From Vreelandella populi (GTDB lineage: Bacteria; Pseudomonadota; Gammaproteobacteria; Pseudomonadales; Halomonadaceae), in the NCBI RefSeq assembly GCF_003989825.1, contig NZ_RZHE01000007.1, positions 62,001-126,000 on the forward strand: a DNA stretch of 64,000 nucleotides. The letters are read 5' to 3'. Shown in pieces: positions 29,336 through 39,806 of this stretch; positions within the stretch are counted from its first letter, which is position 1; each line of letters opens with the position of its first letter. A program made the translations under genes and the position numbers. The notes beneath the pieces are model-generated. The model was given only the letters and a program-made list of their open reading frames with translations. It did not search any database and was not told the origin of the DNA.

Positions 29336-30991
29336 ATGTACCGTTATGATATTCATGACCAGACGCTGGTCGATGAGCGTGTTGCCCAGTTTCGCGACCA
29401 GATGGATCGCTACCTGGCGGGACGCCTGGGAGAAGAAGAGTTTCGTCCGCTACGCCTGCAAAATGGCCTGTATATCCAGCGGCATGCGCCGATGCTTCGC
29501 ATCGCCATCCCGTACGGCATGCTTGCCAGCTACCAGCTGCGCTCGCTTGCGGATATCACTCGGCGCTATGACCGCGGCTATGGGCACTTTACTACCCGGC
29601 AGAACCTTCAGCTAAACTGGCCAGCCCAAGAAGACGTGCCGGATATTCTGGCCGAACTTGCGAAAGTACAGATGCACGCCATTCAAACCAGCGGCAACTG
29701 TATTCGCAATACCACCAGTGACCAGTTCGCCGGTATCGCCAATGACGAAGTGGAAGACCCGCGCCCTTGGTGCGAGCTCATCCGCCAGTGGTCGACGCTG
29801 CACCCTGAATTCGCTTACTTGCCCCGCAAGTTCAAGATTGCCGTGACCGGTGCGGCCAAGGATCGCGCAGCAATTCAGGTCCACGACATAGGCCTGCGCC
29901 TGTGGCGCAATGAGGAAGGCGAATTACGCATCAAGGTACTGGCGGGTGGCGGCCTTGGCCGTACGCCGATGATTGCCGAAGTAGTCCGTGAAGACTTGCC
30001 ATGGCAGCATCTGCTGACCTACCTGGAAGCCTGCGTACGTGTTTATAACCAGTTTGGCCGTCGAGATAACAAGTTCAAGGCGCGTATCAAGATACTGGTC
30101 AAGGCGTTGGGTATCGAAGAGTACCGTCGGCGCGTTGATGAAGAGTGGGCACATCTAAAAGATGGCCCGCAGACGCTGAACCAGGCAGCGGTTGATGCTG
30201 CCAAGCGTCACTTTCCCGAACCAGAGCGCCGCCCGGTCGCCGAAAGCGCGATCGCTGATTTTGAACGTCTGCGCACTGAAAACCGCAGCTTTGCACGTTT
30301 TGTCACTAATAACGTTACCGACCATAAGGTGCCGGGCTACAAGGCGGTCACGCTGTCGCTTAAGCGCCGCGAACACGCCCCAGGCGACGTCACCGCAGAT
30401 CAGATGGACGCCGTGGCGGACCTGGCCGATCGCTACAGCTTTAGCGAACTGCGCGTGACCCACGAGCAGAACCTGGTGCTCTCCGACGTGCCGGTTGATG
30501 AAATCGAAACGCTCTGGAACGAGCTTGAAGCGTTGGGCATGGCGAACCCCACCGTGGGTACGCTGAACGATATTATCTGCTGCCCGGGCGGCGACTACTG
30601 CAGCCTGGCCAATGCGGTGTCGATCCCCATTGCCCAAGCCCTGCAGGAGCGCTTTGAGGATCTGGATTTCCTGTATGACCTGGGGCCGCTAGATCTTAAT
30701 ATATCAGGCTGCATGAACGCCTGTGGTCACCACCACGTGGGCCATATTGGTATTCTGGGCGTCGACAAGAAAGGCGAAGAGTTTTATCAGATATCGATTG
30801 GTGGAAACTCTACCGACGACGTATCGCTGGGCAAGATTCTGGGCCCTTCCTTCTTCCGTCAGGACGTTCCGGAAGTGGTCGAAAAAGTGTTGCAGGTCTA
30901 CGTTGCCGAGCGTCATGAAGACGAGCATTTCCTGGACACCTATCGCCGGATTGGCTTGAAACCCTTTAAAGAGCGTGTGTATGCCAAATAA
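29336..30991 (+). CDS. cysI: Sulfite reductase hemoprotein (nitrite/sulfite reductase family)
   Basis: A siroheme/4Fe-4S enzyme reducing sulfite to sulfide in cysteine synthesis. Two ferredoxin-like half-domains are visible, with substrate-side TSGNCIRNTTSDQFAG. The cluster/siroheme ligands appear as CCPGGDYC (C-x5-C) and GCMNACGHHH (C-x3-C). An in-frame GTG at 29303 precedes it. The ATG at 29336 has an AGGA ribosome site 9 nt away and gives the family N-terminus MYRYDIHDQ. It is followed by the overlapping DUF934 gene, a common pairing for this non-enteric sulfite reductase type. Confidence 0.93.
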   Translation: MYRYDIHDQTLVDERVAQFRDQMDRYLAGRLGEEEFRPLRLQNGLYIQRHAPMLRIAIPYGMLASYQLRSLADITRRYDRGYGHFTTRQNLQLNWPAQEDVPDILAELAKVQMHAIQTSGNCIRNTTSDQFAGIANDEVEDPRPWCELIRQWSTLHPEFAYLPRKFKIAVTGAAKDRAAIQVHDIGLRLWRNEEGELRIKVLAGGGLGRTPMIAEVVREDLPWQHLLTYLEACVRVYNQFGRRDNKFKARIKILVKALGIEEYRRRVDEEWAHLKDGPQTLNQAAVDAAKRHFPEPERRPVAESAIADFERLRTENRSFARFVTNNVTDHKVPGYKAVTLSLKRREHAPGDVTADQMDAVADLADRYSFSELRVTHEQNLVLSDVPVDEIETLWNELEALGMANPTVGTLNDIICCPGGDYCSLANAVSIPIAQALQERFEDLDFLYDLGPLDLNISGCMNACGHHHVGHIGILGVDKKGEEFYQISIGGNSTDDVSLGKILGPSFFRQDVPEVVEKVLQVYVAERHEDEHFLDTYRRIGLKPFKERVYAK

Positions 30992-31523
30992 CGTGGATAC
31001 CCCGACTGAAGAAGCACTGGTTCCGGTGCACGTTGATCACCTTCTGCTTGACGGCGAACTGGCAGCTGAAAATGCCTGGTGCGTTTCTTACGATGCCGTC
31101 AATCTGCCCGAACAGCGCCCGGCCTTTGTGCCGCTGACGCTGTGGCAGGCCAACAAGCAGGATGAAGAGCTTGCTCCGTTACTCTTGAGCGACACCGAGC
31201 TTAACGCTGAGCTGGCGGCTGAACTGAACCCGCTGCCCGCAGTGGCGATCGACTTCCCCAGCTTTACCGATGGCCGTGGCTACTCAATTGCTCGCCTGCT
31301 GCGTGAGCGCTTTGAGTACGCTGGTGAAGTACGCGCCGTAGGCGATGTACTGGTTGACCAGCTCGACTATATGCGCCGCTGTGGCTTCAACGCCATGGCG
31401 CTACGCGATGATCAGCACCCTGAAGATGCGCTGCGCCTGCTGAATTCCTTCAGCGTGCGTTACCAAACGGACGTGGAAGAGCGTCAGGCACTGTTTGAGC
31501 GTCGCCTGGCAACCAGCGAGTAA
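30981..31523 (+). CDS. DUF934 family protein, sulfite reduction accessory
   Basis: A 180-residue protein of the DUF934 family. The core FPSFTDGRGYSIARLLRERFEYAGEVRAVGDVLVDQ motif region (about residues 90-128) is diagnostic. Its start overlaps the end of cysI by 11 bp (ATG at 30981). Family members nearly always accompany this sulfite reductase and are thought to act as its redox partner or assembly factor, though the biochemistry is not settled. An intrinsic terminator follows. Confidence 0.88.
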   Translation: MPNNVDTPTEEALVPVHVDHLLLDGELAAENAWCVSYDAVNLPEQRPAFVPLTLWQANKQDEELAPLLLSDTELNAELAAELNPLPAVAIDFPSFTDGRGYSIARLLRERFEYAGEVRAVGDVLVDQLDYMRRCGFNAMALRDDQHPEDALRLLNSFSVRYQTDVEERQALFERRLATSE

Positions 31524-31543
31524 CTCAAGATACTCGGCAATAT

Positions 31544-31570
31544 AAAAGGGCAGCTTTCGCTGCCCTTTTT
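31544..31570. terminator. Terminator between DUF934 and smrA genes
   Basis: A GGGCAGC/GCTGCCC stem (31548-31554 with 31559-31565) is flanked by A and T runs, so it can work on both strands between convergent genes. Confidence 0.87.
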
Positions 31571-31613
31571 GCCATTTCGGCTTTACAGATACTGCTTATA
31601 CGATGGACTACAC

Positions 31614-32204
31614 CTACCCGCGCCTTTTCTGCTGGCGCTCACGGTTATTGGCTTTTGCCCGCTCGCTTTTACGCAGCATCACCCAAGTGGCACCCAGGCC
31701 ACCTTCTGAGGGCTGCGCCGATACATAAGCCTGCACCTCTTCAAACTGGCTAAGCCACTTGGCTAGATAGGAGCGCAGTACATTGGCTGGGCTGTCCAGT
31801 TCACGCCCTCTTCCATGAACAATCATCACCGAGCGCAGATCGTTAGCGTAAGCTTCCTGAATAAAAGGGAATAGCATTCGCCGGCATTCTGCCAATGGGC
31901 GGCGCAACAGATGAAGCTGGGCCTGCACGCTATATCCGCCGTGCCTTAGCTTATCGACAACACCTTGCTGGATACCTTCGCGCCGATATTCGATAGGATC
32001 AAACGGGGCTACCAGATCGACAAAGTCATCGGAGAGAAAGTTGCGCTCACCAAGCGCTTCTTGAGCACTCTCCCGGCGTGCCAGCTGTGCTTCTGATGGG
32101 CGTTTTCGATGGCTGCCTGCATCAGCACGGTTGCTGTGTGCCAGTGGCTTAACATCGCCAATAAATGCTCGAAAATCCATGTCGTGACGAAGTGGCTGGT
32201 TCAT
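31614..32204 (-). CDS. smrA: Smr-domain DNA endonuclease SmrA-like
   Basis: A 196-residue protein. A basic N-terminal extension precedes a C-terminal Smr (small MutS-related) domain at about residues 95-175. That domain contains AQLHLLRRPLAECRRML and the nuclease-associated HGRGREL motif. SmrA proteins are nicking endonucleases of uncertain physiological role. The tail is strongly basic. GGAGG precedes the ATG. Confidence 0.87.
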   Translation of the reverse strand: MNQPLRHDMDFRAFIGDVKPLAHSNRADAGSHRKRPSEAQLARRESAQEALGERNFLSDDFVDLVAPFDPIEYRREGIQQGVVDKLRHGGYSVQAQLHLLRRPLAECRRMLFPFIQEAYANDLRSVMIVHGRGRELDSPANVLRSYLAKWLSQFEEVQAYVSAQPSEGGLGATWVMLRKSERAKANNRERQQKRRG

Positions 32205-32335
32205 TACAGGCTCCTCCGATGGGGTCTAGTGTTTATCCTAGCAAACCCTGCGCCATTGCTTAAATAATTCGCGCTACTTGCTTGAGCGTACGACTCACGC
32301 CAAGCTGTAGGCCTAATCATACGTAAGGAAGCGTC

Positions 32336-32782
32336 ATGGTCTGGATTAAGAAGTTGTTACAAATAACGGGGGTGCTCGTACTTGGATTGGCTACCTGGTT
32401 ATGGTTAACCATGCTAAGCCCGTGGTTCTATTCACCGTCTGAAGAGATGCCTTCTATTGAGCAACGCACACACAACGTGTTTGTTTACGGCACGCTACGC
32501 TATACCGCCATTCGTTGGGTAGTAATGGGTGGCTCAGGTAACCCACAGGCGGCGACACTTGAGGGGTATCAACGCAACGGGCTTGATCTTTCCCCCCTGC
32601 CAGGTAGCCGCGTTGAAGGGCTAAAGCTTGAGGTAAGCGCCGATCAGCTTGAGCGACTTGATCGTTACGAGCGTTTGGGCGTTCGCTATGAACGAGTGAA
32701 GAAAAAACTCGTCGATGGCAGCTCAGTATGGGTATATGTCAGGCTGCCTGAAACCAGCCAACTTGCTCATCCATCGTACTAA
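32336..32782 (+). CDS. Membrane-anchored gamma-glutamylcyclotransferase-like protein
   Basis: A 148-residue protein. It starts with a membrane helix (about residues 6-27), followed by an AIG2/GGCT-like fold recognisable from FVYGTLRYTAIRWVVMG and the later LEVSADQLERLDRYE, which resembles the catalytic Glu region. GGCT-like enzymes release 5-oxoproline from gamma-glutamyl amines or peptides. A membrane-anchored form facing the periplasm is less usual. The substrate is unknown. AAGGA precedes the ATG. Confidence 0.75.
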   Translation: MVWIKKLLQITGVLVLGLATWLWLTMLSPWFYSPSEEMPSIEQRTHNVFVYGTLRYTAIRWVVMGGSGNPQAATLEGYQRNGLDLSPLPGSRVEGLKLEVSADQLERLDRYERLGVRYERVKKKLVDGSSVWVYVRLPETSQLAHPSY

Positions 32783-32840
32783 ACCATCTCCTGCCGGCAA
32801 GATAGCTCTGATACCATAGGCTCAGACATGGCTTTGGTAG

Positions 32841-33886
<1,046 letters not shown>

Positions 33887-33951
33887 TAACCATACTTGAG
33901 CTTTACTCATAGAGCAGCGAACATTATTAAAACGTTGAGGGAGATTCGCTA

Positions 33952-34596
33952 ATGACCCGCCATATTGCCGACATTCGGCGCGATTATGAAGGTGGTCGGC
34001 TTGATGAAGCACATGCCAACCAGGGACCTTTCGTGCTGTTCGATGAGTGGTTCAGTCTTGCCATGGAAAAAGAGGGCAAAGACGCCAATGCCATGACGCT
34101 CGCCACCGTCGATAGCCAGGGGCGCCCCCATGCTCGCGTGGTGCTATTGAAAGGGTTTGACGAGCGCGGCATGGTATTTTTCACCAATTACCATAGCCAC
34201 AAAGGCAGCGAACTCAATAACGTTCCGTTTGCGGCAATGACCTTCTGGTGGCCCTCTTTAGCTCGCCAGGTACGTATTGAAGGCCCCGTTGCGCAAGTAA
34301 CCACAGATGAGTCCAACGAGTATTTTGCCAGCCGCCCTCGCGGCAGCCAGTTGGGCGCCTGGATCGCCACTCAGAGCGTGGTTATCCCTGACCGCAACTG
34401 GATAGAAGAGCGTCAGAAGCGCTTTGAGCAAGCCTATGAAGGCCAGGATATTCCACGGCCGATACATTGGGGTGGATATCGTCTCAAGCCGGAAATGATC
34501 GAGTTTTGGCAGGGCCAGCCAAGCCGCCTGCACGACCGGATCCGATTCGAGCGACGTGATGGCGGTGAATGGGGCCAGTTCCGTCTAGCACCTTAA
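33952..34596 (+). CDS. pdxH: Pyridoxamine 5'-phosphate oxidase PdxH
   Basis: An FMN enzyme making pyridoxal 5'-phosphate in vitamin B6 salvage and synthesis. At 214 aa it matches the E. coli length. It shows AMTLATVDSQGRPHARVVLLKGFDERG, FFTNYHSHKGSEL, and the C-terminal family signature EFWQGQPSRLHDRIRFER. A GAGGGA ribosome site precedes the ATG, and an intrinsic terminator follows. Confidence 0.97.
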   Translation: MTRHIADIRRDYEGGRLDEAHANQGPFVLFDEWFSLAMEKEGKDANAMTLATVDSQGRPHARVVLLKGFDERGMVFFTNYHSHKGSELNNVPFAAMTFWWPSLARQVRIEGPVAQVTTDESNEYFASRPRGSQLGAWIATQSVVIPDRNWIEERQKRFEQAYEGQDIPRPIHWGGYRLKPEMIEFWQGQPSRLHDRIRFERRDGGEWGQFRLAP

Positions 34597-34614
34597 TAAA
34601 TCAAAAGCTCGCCC

Positions 34615-34640
34615 GGCCTGCACAATGAGCAGGCCTTTTC
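34615..34640 (+). terminator. Intrinsic terminator after pdxH
   Basis: The stem GGCCTGC (34615-34621) with GCAGGCC (34629-34635), loop of 7 nt, is followed by TTTTC. Confidence 0.82.
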
Positions 34641-34667
34641 TTATGGCCGCTTATTTCGCCAACAAGG

Positions 34668-37415
34668 CTAATCCGGCAGGCTTTCCAGGCGATGGCGCTG
34701 CCACTCGCTTTCTGGTTCGTTCAAGCGCAGTACCGCATCAATTACTTGCTCTTCCATGTTGTACCGGCATGTAAAGCCGAGGTGTTTCATTAATCCCCGC
34801 ATGGGGTGGTTGTCCACCATGATCTTACCGATCATTTCCAGCGTGCCAATGTGGGTACAGTAATCAATCATCTTCTTCATCAACAGGCTGCCAATCCCCA
34901 GGCCCTGTAAGTCGTCGCGTATAATCACCGAAAACTCGGTACGAATATTGTCGGGATCGTTCCATACCCGCACGACACCCAGCATCTCCTTGCTACCATC
35001 TGCGTGCTGGTGTTCAGCGATAAATGCCATTTGGCGGTCGTAGTTGATATGCGAAAGAATCGATAGATCGCGCTGGGTAAGATTGGATTTATTGTGGAAG
35101 TAGCGAAAGCGAATGCTCTCTTCGGATAGCTGACGGTGAAACGTAGTGATTAATGGCGCATCTTCGGCCCGAATAGGCCGTGCTTCTACCTGCCAGCCGT
35201 TCTTGAGCGTTACCCACTCTCGCAGCTCTTCAGGATAAGGCATGATGGCAAATCGAGCCGGAGTACCCAGATCCATTGCAAAATCCACTGCGAGCGCACC
35301 GTCACGATTGAGTAACAGCGGATTGATCTCAAGGCCGCGCAAATCGACTAGATCCGATGCCATCTGTGAAAGCTTGACCAGTAGCTGGCATAGCCTGGCG
35401 ATATCGCGCTCAGGCTCGGCGGAATGCTCACGGATTAACGAAGCGGCATGAGTTCTGCCTACCACATCAGCGGCCAGGCTCATGTTCAAAGGCGGCAACG
35501 CCACCTGACGGTCGGCCAGTACGTTAACTTTGTAGCCACCGATCCCGAAGACAATCAGTGGACCAAAAACCGGATCGCGGGTAATACCCGCACAAATTTG
35601 CATGGAGTGCTTACCACGCTGCATGGGCTGCAGACAGTACTCCCGAATGGCGTACTGAGGAAACTTTTCCTGCACCTTTTCACCCAGCTGGCGCATTCCA
35701 TCGGCAACCTGGCTAGCCGTTGTCAGATCCTGTAGCAATCCAGCAGAAATCTTGTGAGGATGTTTACGGTAGCGATAGGGCCGACAGTTTCCTTCATGAA
35801 TCACCTTAAGAGCCATCGGCCCCTGAATTTGCTGCGCTGCCTCTTGGGCCTCATCAGGGTGGGTGAAGTATACGCTCGGTGCAGTAGGTATCCCATACGC
35901 CTCAAGCACCTGCGCGGTTTCTGAATGGGTAAGGGTCTGCCTACCCTGCTCCTTGGCCTTGGCAATCAATGCACGGCACTCGGCGCGGATATCGCTGCTG
36001 GTTGAGAACGGCAGGCTTGGAGGAATTTCGTGCAGCAGGGCTTGCACACGCTGATAGTCCACCATATGCATAAATGCTTTGACGGCTTTTTCCGGCGAAA
36101 TATAGGTAGGAATGCCCGCCACGTTACACAGATGTCGTGCATTGAGTGCTTCTTTTAGCCCCATCCAACTGGTCAGCAGGTTGCGCCGAAACTTCTTACG
36201 ATTATCTATGAGCGCTTGGGCAGTTAGGGCTGAAGGTGCCATGCGAGTAGGCGCATGCACCACCAGCACCGCATCAACGTTGGGGTCGGCGGCCACAATT
36301 TCCAGCGCTTCGACAAATTTCTCAGACGATGCGTTACCCCCAAGGTCGACCGGGTTTTCACCGGGTTTGCTCATATCCACCTGGCTTTTATGCAGGGCGG
36401 CCTGAGTCTCCTCGCTGAACACAGCCAACTTGCCACCTGCGCTGATCAGCTTATCGATCGCCAGCATGGCCGGCCCTAAACCATTGGATACAATCGCCAG
36501 CCGGTCACCACGCAGCGGCTTCACCCGCGATAATGTTTCAAGGGCGTCCAGCAGCTCATCTGAATCGTTAACGCGGACTACCCCTGCGCGGGCAAACGCA
36601 GCATCAAACACTACATCTCGATTGCCAATACCCGGCGTGGGCGCCATACCTGAAATATCGGATTGTGGCGTACGGCCGCTTTTGATCGCCACTACCAGTC
36701 GGTTACGCGAAGCATCACGCAGGGAAGTCATGAAATGCTGAGCGTCGGTAACCCGTTCCAGGTGAAGCAAAATGGCTTGAGCGGGGGAAAATTGATTAAC
36801 GTAATCGATTAAATCAGGTAACAGGACATCAACACTGTCACCTACCGTAATCAAATGGGAGAAGCCCACGCCTCGCCCAGCTGCCCAGTCAATCATGCCA
36901 TTGGCCAACATGCCCGACTGGCCCAGGTAAGCTACTCGTCCAGCTTTGACAGGCTGGCTGGCATAGGAGGCGTTAAGATGTTTACCGGGAACAATCAGCC
37001 CCATGCATTCCGGGCCAAGCACCCTGATGCCCGATGCAAGCGCGGCCGTGAGCATTCGCTCGCGAATCGACCCCTTGTTATCGTGATCCCGGTCCAGGTA
37101 AGCGCCGCCGGAAAGTACCAGCGCCGCTTTAACGCCAAACTGTCCCAGTCGCTCTATAAGCGCGGGCACACCGTCGATAGGTGAACAGACCACGGCTAAA
37201 TCCGGCACTTCGGGTAAATCCGCTACACTTCTGAAACAGGGCACGCCAAACACCTGATCATACCCCTTAGGGTTGACAGCCCACAGCGTACCTTTAAAGC
37301 CGCCTTCCTGTAGGTTGGCAAGCACTAGCCCACCCAGCGAGGCCGATTTTTCAGATGCGCCGAACACTGCAAGCGTTCGAGGCTCAAAAAAATGATGCAA
37401 AAAGCGCGTACTCAC
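34668..37415 (-). CDS. Pat-type protein acyltransferase (ADP-forming acyl-CoA synthetase-like plus GNAT)
   Basis: A 915-residue fusion. It has a CoA-binding domain (VFGASEKSASLGG, near residue 17), succinyl-CoA-ligase-like domains (about 150-460) and an ATP-grasp-like domain (about 490-710). A C-terminal GNAT domain (about 750-910) contains the acetyl-CoA loop DDLQGLGIGSLLM. The architecture is that of E. coli PatZ (886 aa), which acetylates lysines of acetyl-CoA synthetase and other proteins. Start is GTG at 37415 with GAGGAG upstream. It is divergent from an HDAC-like deacetylase gene. Confidence 0.9.
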   Translation of the reverse strand: MSTRFLHHFFEPRTLAVFGASEKSASLGGLVLANLQEGGFKGTLWAVNPKGYDQVFGVPCFRSVADLPEVPDLAVVCSPIDGVPALIERLGQFGVKAALVLSGGAYLDRDHDNKGSIRERMLTAALASGIRVLGPECMGLIVPGKHLNASYASQPVKAGRVAYLGQSGMLANGMIDWAAGRGVGFSHLITVGDSVDVLLPDLIDYVNQFSPAQAILLHLERVTDAQHFMTSLRDASRNRLVVAIKSGRTPQSDISGMAPTPGIGNRDVVFDAAFARAGVVRVNDSDELLDALETLSRVKPLRGDRLAIVSNGLGPAMLAIDKLISAGGKLAVFSEETQAALHKSQVDMSKPGENPVDLGGNASSEKFVEALEIVAADPNVDAVLVVHAPTRMAPSALTAQALIDNRKKFRRNLLTSWMGLKEALNARHLCNVAGIPTYISPEKAVKAFMHMVDYQRVQALLHEIPPSLPFSTSSDIRAECRALIAKAKEQGRQTLTHSETAQVLEAYGIPTAPSVYFTHPDEAQEAAQQIQGPMALKVIHEGNCRPYRYRKHPHKISAGLLQDLTTASQVADGMRQLGEKVQEKFPQYAIREYCLQPMQRGKHSMQICAGITRDPVFGPLIVFGIGGYKVNVLADRQVALPPLNMSLAADVVGRTHAASLIREHSAEPERDIARLCQLLVKLSQMASDLVDLRGLEINPLLLNRDGALAVDFAMDLGTPARFAIMPYPEELREWVTLKNGWQVEARPIRAEDAPLITTFHRQLSEESIRFRYFHNKSNLTQRDLSILSHINYDRQMAFIAEHQHADGSKEMLGVVRVWNDPDNIRTEFSVIIRDDLQGLGIGSLLMKKMIDYCTHIGTLEMIGKIMVDNHPMRGLMKHLGFTCRYNMEEQVIDAVLRLNEPESEWQRHRLESLPD

Positions 37416-37519
37416 GGGTGCGTCTCCTCAAAATAGATAACGACTGTGTACGACTTATGGACACTGTTGCGCAAGCCCCTAAGACGATTAAGGTGACCTC
37501 AATAGAATGGAGCGCCTGA

Positions 37520-38461
37520 ATGATCACTGCCTACCTTACCCATCCGGATTGTTCATTACACCATATGGGGCCTGAACACCCTGAATGCCCGCAGCGTCTG
37601 GAAGCAATTCGTGCGCGCCTGTCGCTAGCCGGATTATTACAGCAAACCATGCAGGCGGATGCCAAGGAAGCCTGTTTTGAGGCACTGGCCAAAGTTCATC
37701 CCACCCGGCACCTGACTGCCCTGGAACAGTGCGTACCCAGCGAGGGAATCACCGTGCTGGATAGCGAAACACTCATGAACCCAGATAGTCTCAAAGCGGC
37801 TCGAGTCGCGGCTGGGGCGGTTATTAAGGGAGTAGATCAGGTATTCAAAAGCCAGGCGGATAATGTTTTTTGCGCGGTAAGGCCGCCTGGCCACCACGCC
37901 GAGGCCACGGACGCGATGGGATTCTGCTTTTACAATAATATAGCCGTAGGAGCTGCCCACGCCCGTGATACCTATGGCGCCAAACGTATTGCCATACTCG
38001 ATTTTGATGTTCATCAGTGCAATGGCACTATCGATATTTTTAAAGACAGGCCCGAAGTGCTGATTTGTACTAGCTTTCAGTACCCTTTCTACCCTTGGCG
38101 CTATTTGCGCAGCGAATGGAAAAACGTGGTGAATACACCACTGGAAGCGGGTACGGAGGGACCAGAATTTCGCCGTCTTGTCGAGCAGCAGTGGCTCCCT
38201 GCCCTGCATGCTTTTAAGCCAGACTTGGTGATGATTTCAGCAGGCTTTGATGGGCATCGTGATGACCCCATGGGCGATATCTGTCTGGAAGACGAGGACT
38301 TCTATTGGGTGACCCATATGGCCATGGAAATTGCCACGCTCTATGCCGACAACCGGGTCGTTTCAGTGCTTGAAGGTGGCTACAACCCCAAATCGTTAGC
38401 CAGCGGTGTGGAAGCGCATTTGAAGGCCCTGTTGGGTCTTCCGTTTTCCGAAGTCACCTAG
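37520..38461 (+). CDS. Histone-deacetylase-family amidohydrolase
   Basis: A 313-residue zinc deacetylase of the arginase/HDAC fold. The catalytic parts are all present: RPPGHHAEA (His pair), LDFDVHQCNGT (zinc Asp and His), SAGFDGHRDDP (second zinc Asp) and LEGGYN (Tyr). Bacterial members deacetylate acetylpolyamines or lysine side chains. The sequence does not identify the substrate. GGAG precedes the ATG. It is divergent from the Pat-type acyltransferase, so opposing modification and removal is an obvious hypothesis. Confidence 0.9.
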   Translation: MITAYLTHPDCSLHHMGPEHPECPQRLEAIRARLSLAGLLQQTMQADAKEACFEALAKVHPTRHLTALEQCVPSEGITVLDSETLMNPDSLKAARVAAGAVIKGVDQVFKSQADNVFCAVRPPGHHAEATDAMGFCFYNNIAVGAAHARDTYGAKRIAILDFDVHQCNGTIDIFKDRPEVLICTSFQYPFYPWRYLRSEWKNVVNTPLEAGTEGPEFRRLVEQQWLPALHAFKPDLVMISAGFDGHRDDPMGDICLEDEDFYWVTHMAMEIATLYADNRVVSVLEGGYNPKSLASGVEAHLKALLGLPFSEVT

Positions 38462-38483
38462 GATAGGTTAACGCTATGGTACT

Positions 38484-39149
38484 ATGGCCGTTAATGCTGT
38501 TTCCTACGTGATGACTATGACCGCCACTTCTGAAGAACATGCTGCGCTGCGTATTGCCTCAGGGCGCAAGGCGTTTGTTGAACCGCTATGCCTGGGTGAG
38601 CGACTCAAACAGATACGCCTGGCCAATCAGTGGACCCTGGAAGATGTCAGTCAGCGCACTGGCCTGGCACGCTCGACTCTGTCGAAAATCGAGAACGATC
38701 AGGTGTCACCCACGTTCAGCGTGGTTCAGAAGCTGACTACCGGGCTCAATATTGACCTGCCGCAGCTATTTACGCCGCCCAAACGGGAACGTTACACCAT
38801 GGGGCGGCGAGATTTAACACGCAAAGGTAAAGGGCAACTGCATCCAACGCCTACCTACGAGCATGAGCTGCTTGGCCACCAGCTTGCACAAAAGCGCATG
38901 ATCCCTTTCAAGACCATTGTGCGCGCACGCAGTTTTGATGAGTATCACCAGTGGGTTCGCCATGATGGCGAAGAATTTCTGATGGTACTCCACGGCGATA
39001 TCATGCTGTATAGCGAATTTTACGCGCCGCTTATGCTAGCTGAGGGCGACAGTATCTATTTTGATAGCGACATGGGACATGCGCTGGTATCCACCAGTGC
39101 CGATGACGCTATCGTATTGTCGGTATGTACCCGCGGCGACGAAGGATAA
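38484..39149 (+). CDS. XRE-family regulator with C-terminal cupin domain
   Basis: A 221-residue regulator. An XRE helix-turn-helix (LGERLKQIRLANQWTLEDVSQRTGLARSTLSKIEN, about residues 37-72) is followed by a cupin ligand-sensing domain (about 140-215, EEFLMVLHGDIMLY and EGDSIYFDSDMGHAL). Such proteins often control amino-acid, polyamine or puuR-like pathways. The start is uncertain: 38484 is the first ATG, with others at 38511 and 38517 and no strong ribosome site. It follows the HDAC-like gene by 22 bp, so co-transcription is likely. Confidence 0.85.
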   Translation: MAVNAVSYVMTMTATSEEHAALRIASGRKAFVEPLCLGERLKQIRLANQWTLEDVSQRTGLARSTLSKIENDQVSPTFSVVQKLTTGLNIDLPQLFTPPKRERYTMGRRDLTRKGKGQLHPTPTYEHELLGHQLAQKRMIPFKTIVRARSFDEYHQWVRHDGEEFLMVLHGDIMLYSEFYAPLMLAEGDSIYFDSDMGHALVSTSADDAIVLSVCTRGDEG

Positions 39150-39155
39150 ACCGCT

Positions 39156-39506
39156 TTAGAGACAGTTAGTGGGTTTTGGCAATCCGGCAAGGCGCGCAAT
39201 ACGTTTTGCCGGGCTACCTGGAAACAGGGCCATCAGGTAAATCGACTTGCCCTTCTCTTCACCCAAGGCGTTTTTAACTGCTTTTACCAAGGGCCGCATG
39301 GCCGGCGCCATTTCATAGCGCAAATAAAAATCCCGCACTACCTCGATTATTTCCCAATGGGCTTCTGTCAACGACAAGCCTTCATCGTCGGCCAGCATTT
39401 CAGCCACCGGTTTTGACCACTGGCCCTGTTTAACTAGATATCCTTCGGGGTCTAGCCCTATTTGGTTATTTGAATCAAGATAACGGTATATTCTTGTATT
39501 CGACAT
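39156..39506 (-). CDS. tusE: Sulfurtransferase TusE (DsrC family)
   Basis: TusE carries persulfide sulfur from TusBCD to MnmA for 2-thiouridine at tRNA wobble positions. It is 116 aa, DsrC fold, with the C-terminal arm ending PTNCL and its single penultimate Cys as the sulfur carrier. It lacks the second arm Cys of true dissimilatory DsrC, which supports TusE. It is the last gene of the minus-strand tusDCBE operon. Confidence 0.93.
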   Translation of the reverse strand: MSNTRIYRYLDSNNQIGLDPEGYLVKQGQWSKPVAEMLADDEGLSLTEAHWEIIEVVRDFYLRYEMAPAMRPLVKAVKNALGEEKGKSIYLMALFPGSPAKRIARLAGLPKPTNCL

Positions 39507-39507
39507 A

Positions 39508-39795
39508 TTAGTACCATGTCACCGTTTGAGTATGCTGCTCAGTCAGGCCGATAAATCCTTGCATATCTATCGTCGCGAATTCCCGACTATCAACAAACTC
39601 ATCCAGCCCCCAAGCAGTAATATCTTCGGCTAACAGATAAACGCGCGATTCATATAGCGCCCAGCCATCCCACTGAGTATGCAGCGCCGCTTGTACGCCT
39701 GCTTCGATAAGCACAATGGCATCGTCATCGGCTATTGCTTGCTGCATCTGCCGTGCGGCATCACTATCGGGCGCTTTGGTTAAAATATGCAACAT
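39508..39795 (-). CDS. tusB: Sulfurtransferase complex subunit TusB
   Basis: A small (~95 aa) DsrH-family subunit of the TusBCD hexamer. It starts MLHILTKAPDSDAARQM, the family N-terminus. The ATG at 39795 is preferred over the in-frame GTG at 39807, which overlaps the tusC stop, because a GGAAAGAG ribosome site precedes it. It lies directly before tusE. Confidence 0.9.
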   Translation of the reverse strand: MLHILTKAPDSDAARQMQQAIADDDAIVLIEAGVQAALHTQWDGWALYESRVYLLAEDITAWGLDEFVDSREFATIDMQGFIGLTEQHTQTVTWY

Positions 39796-39806
39796 GGCTC
39801 TTTCCA

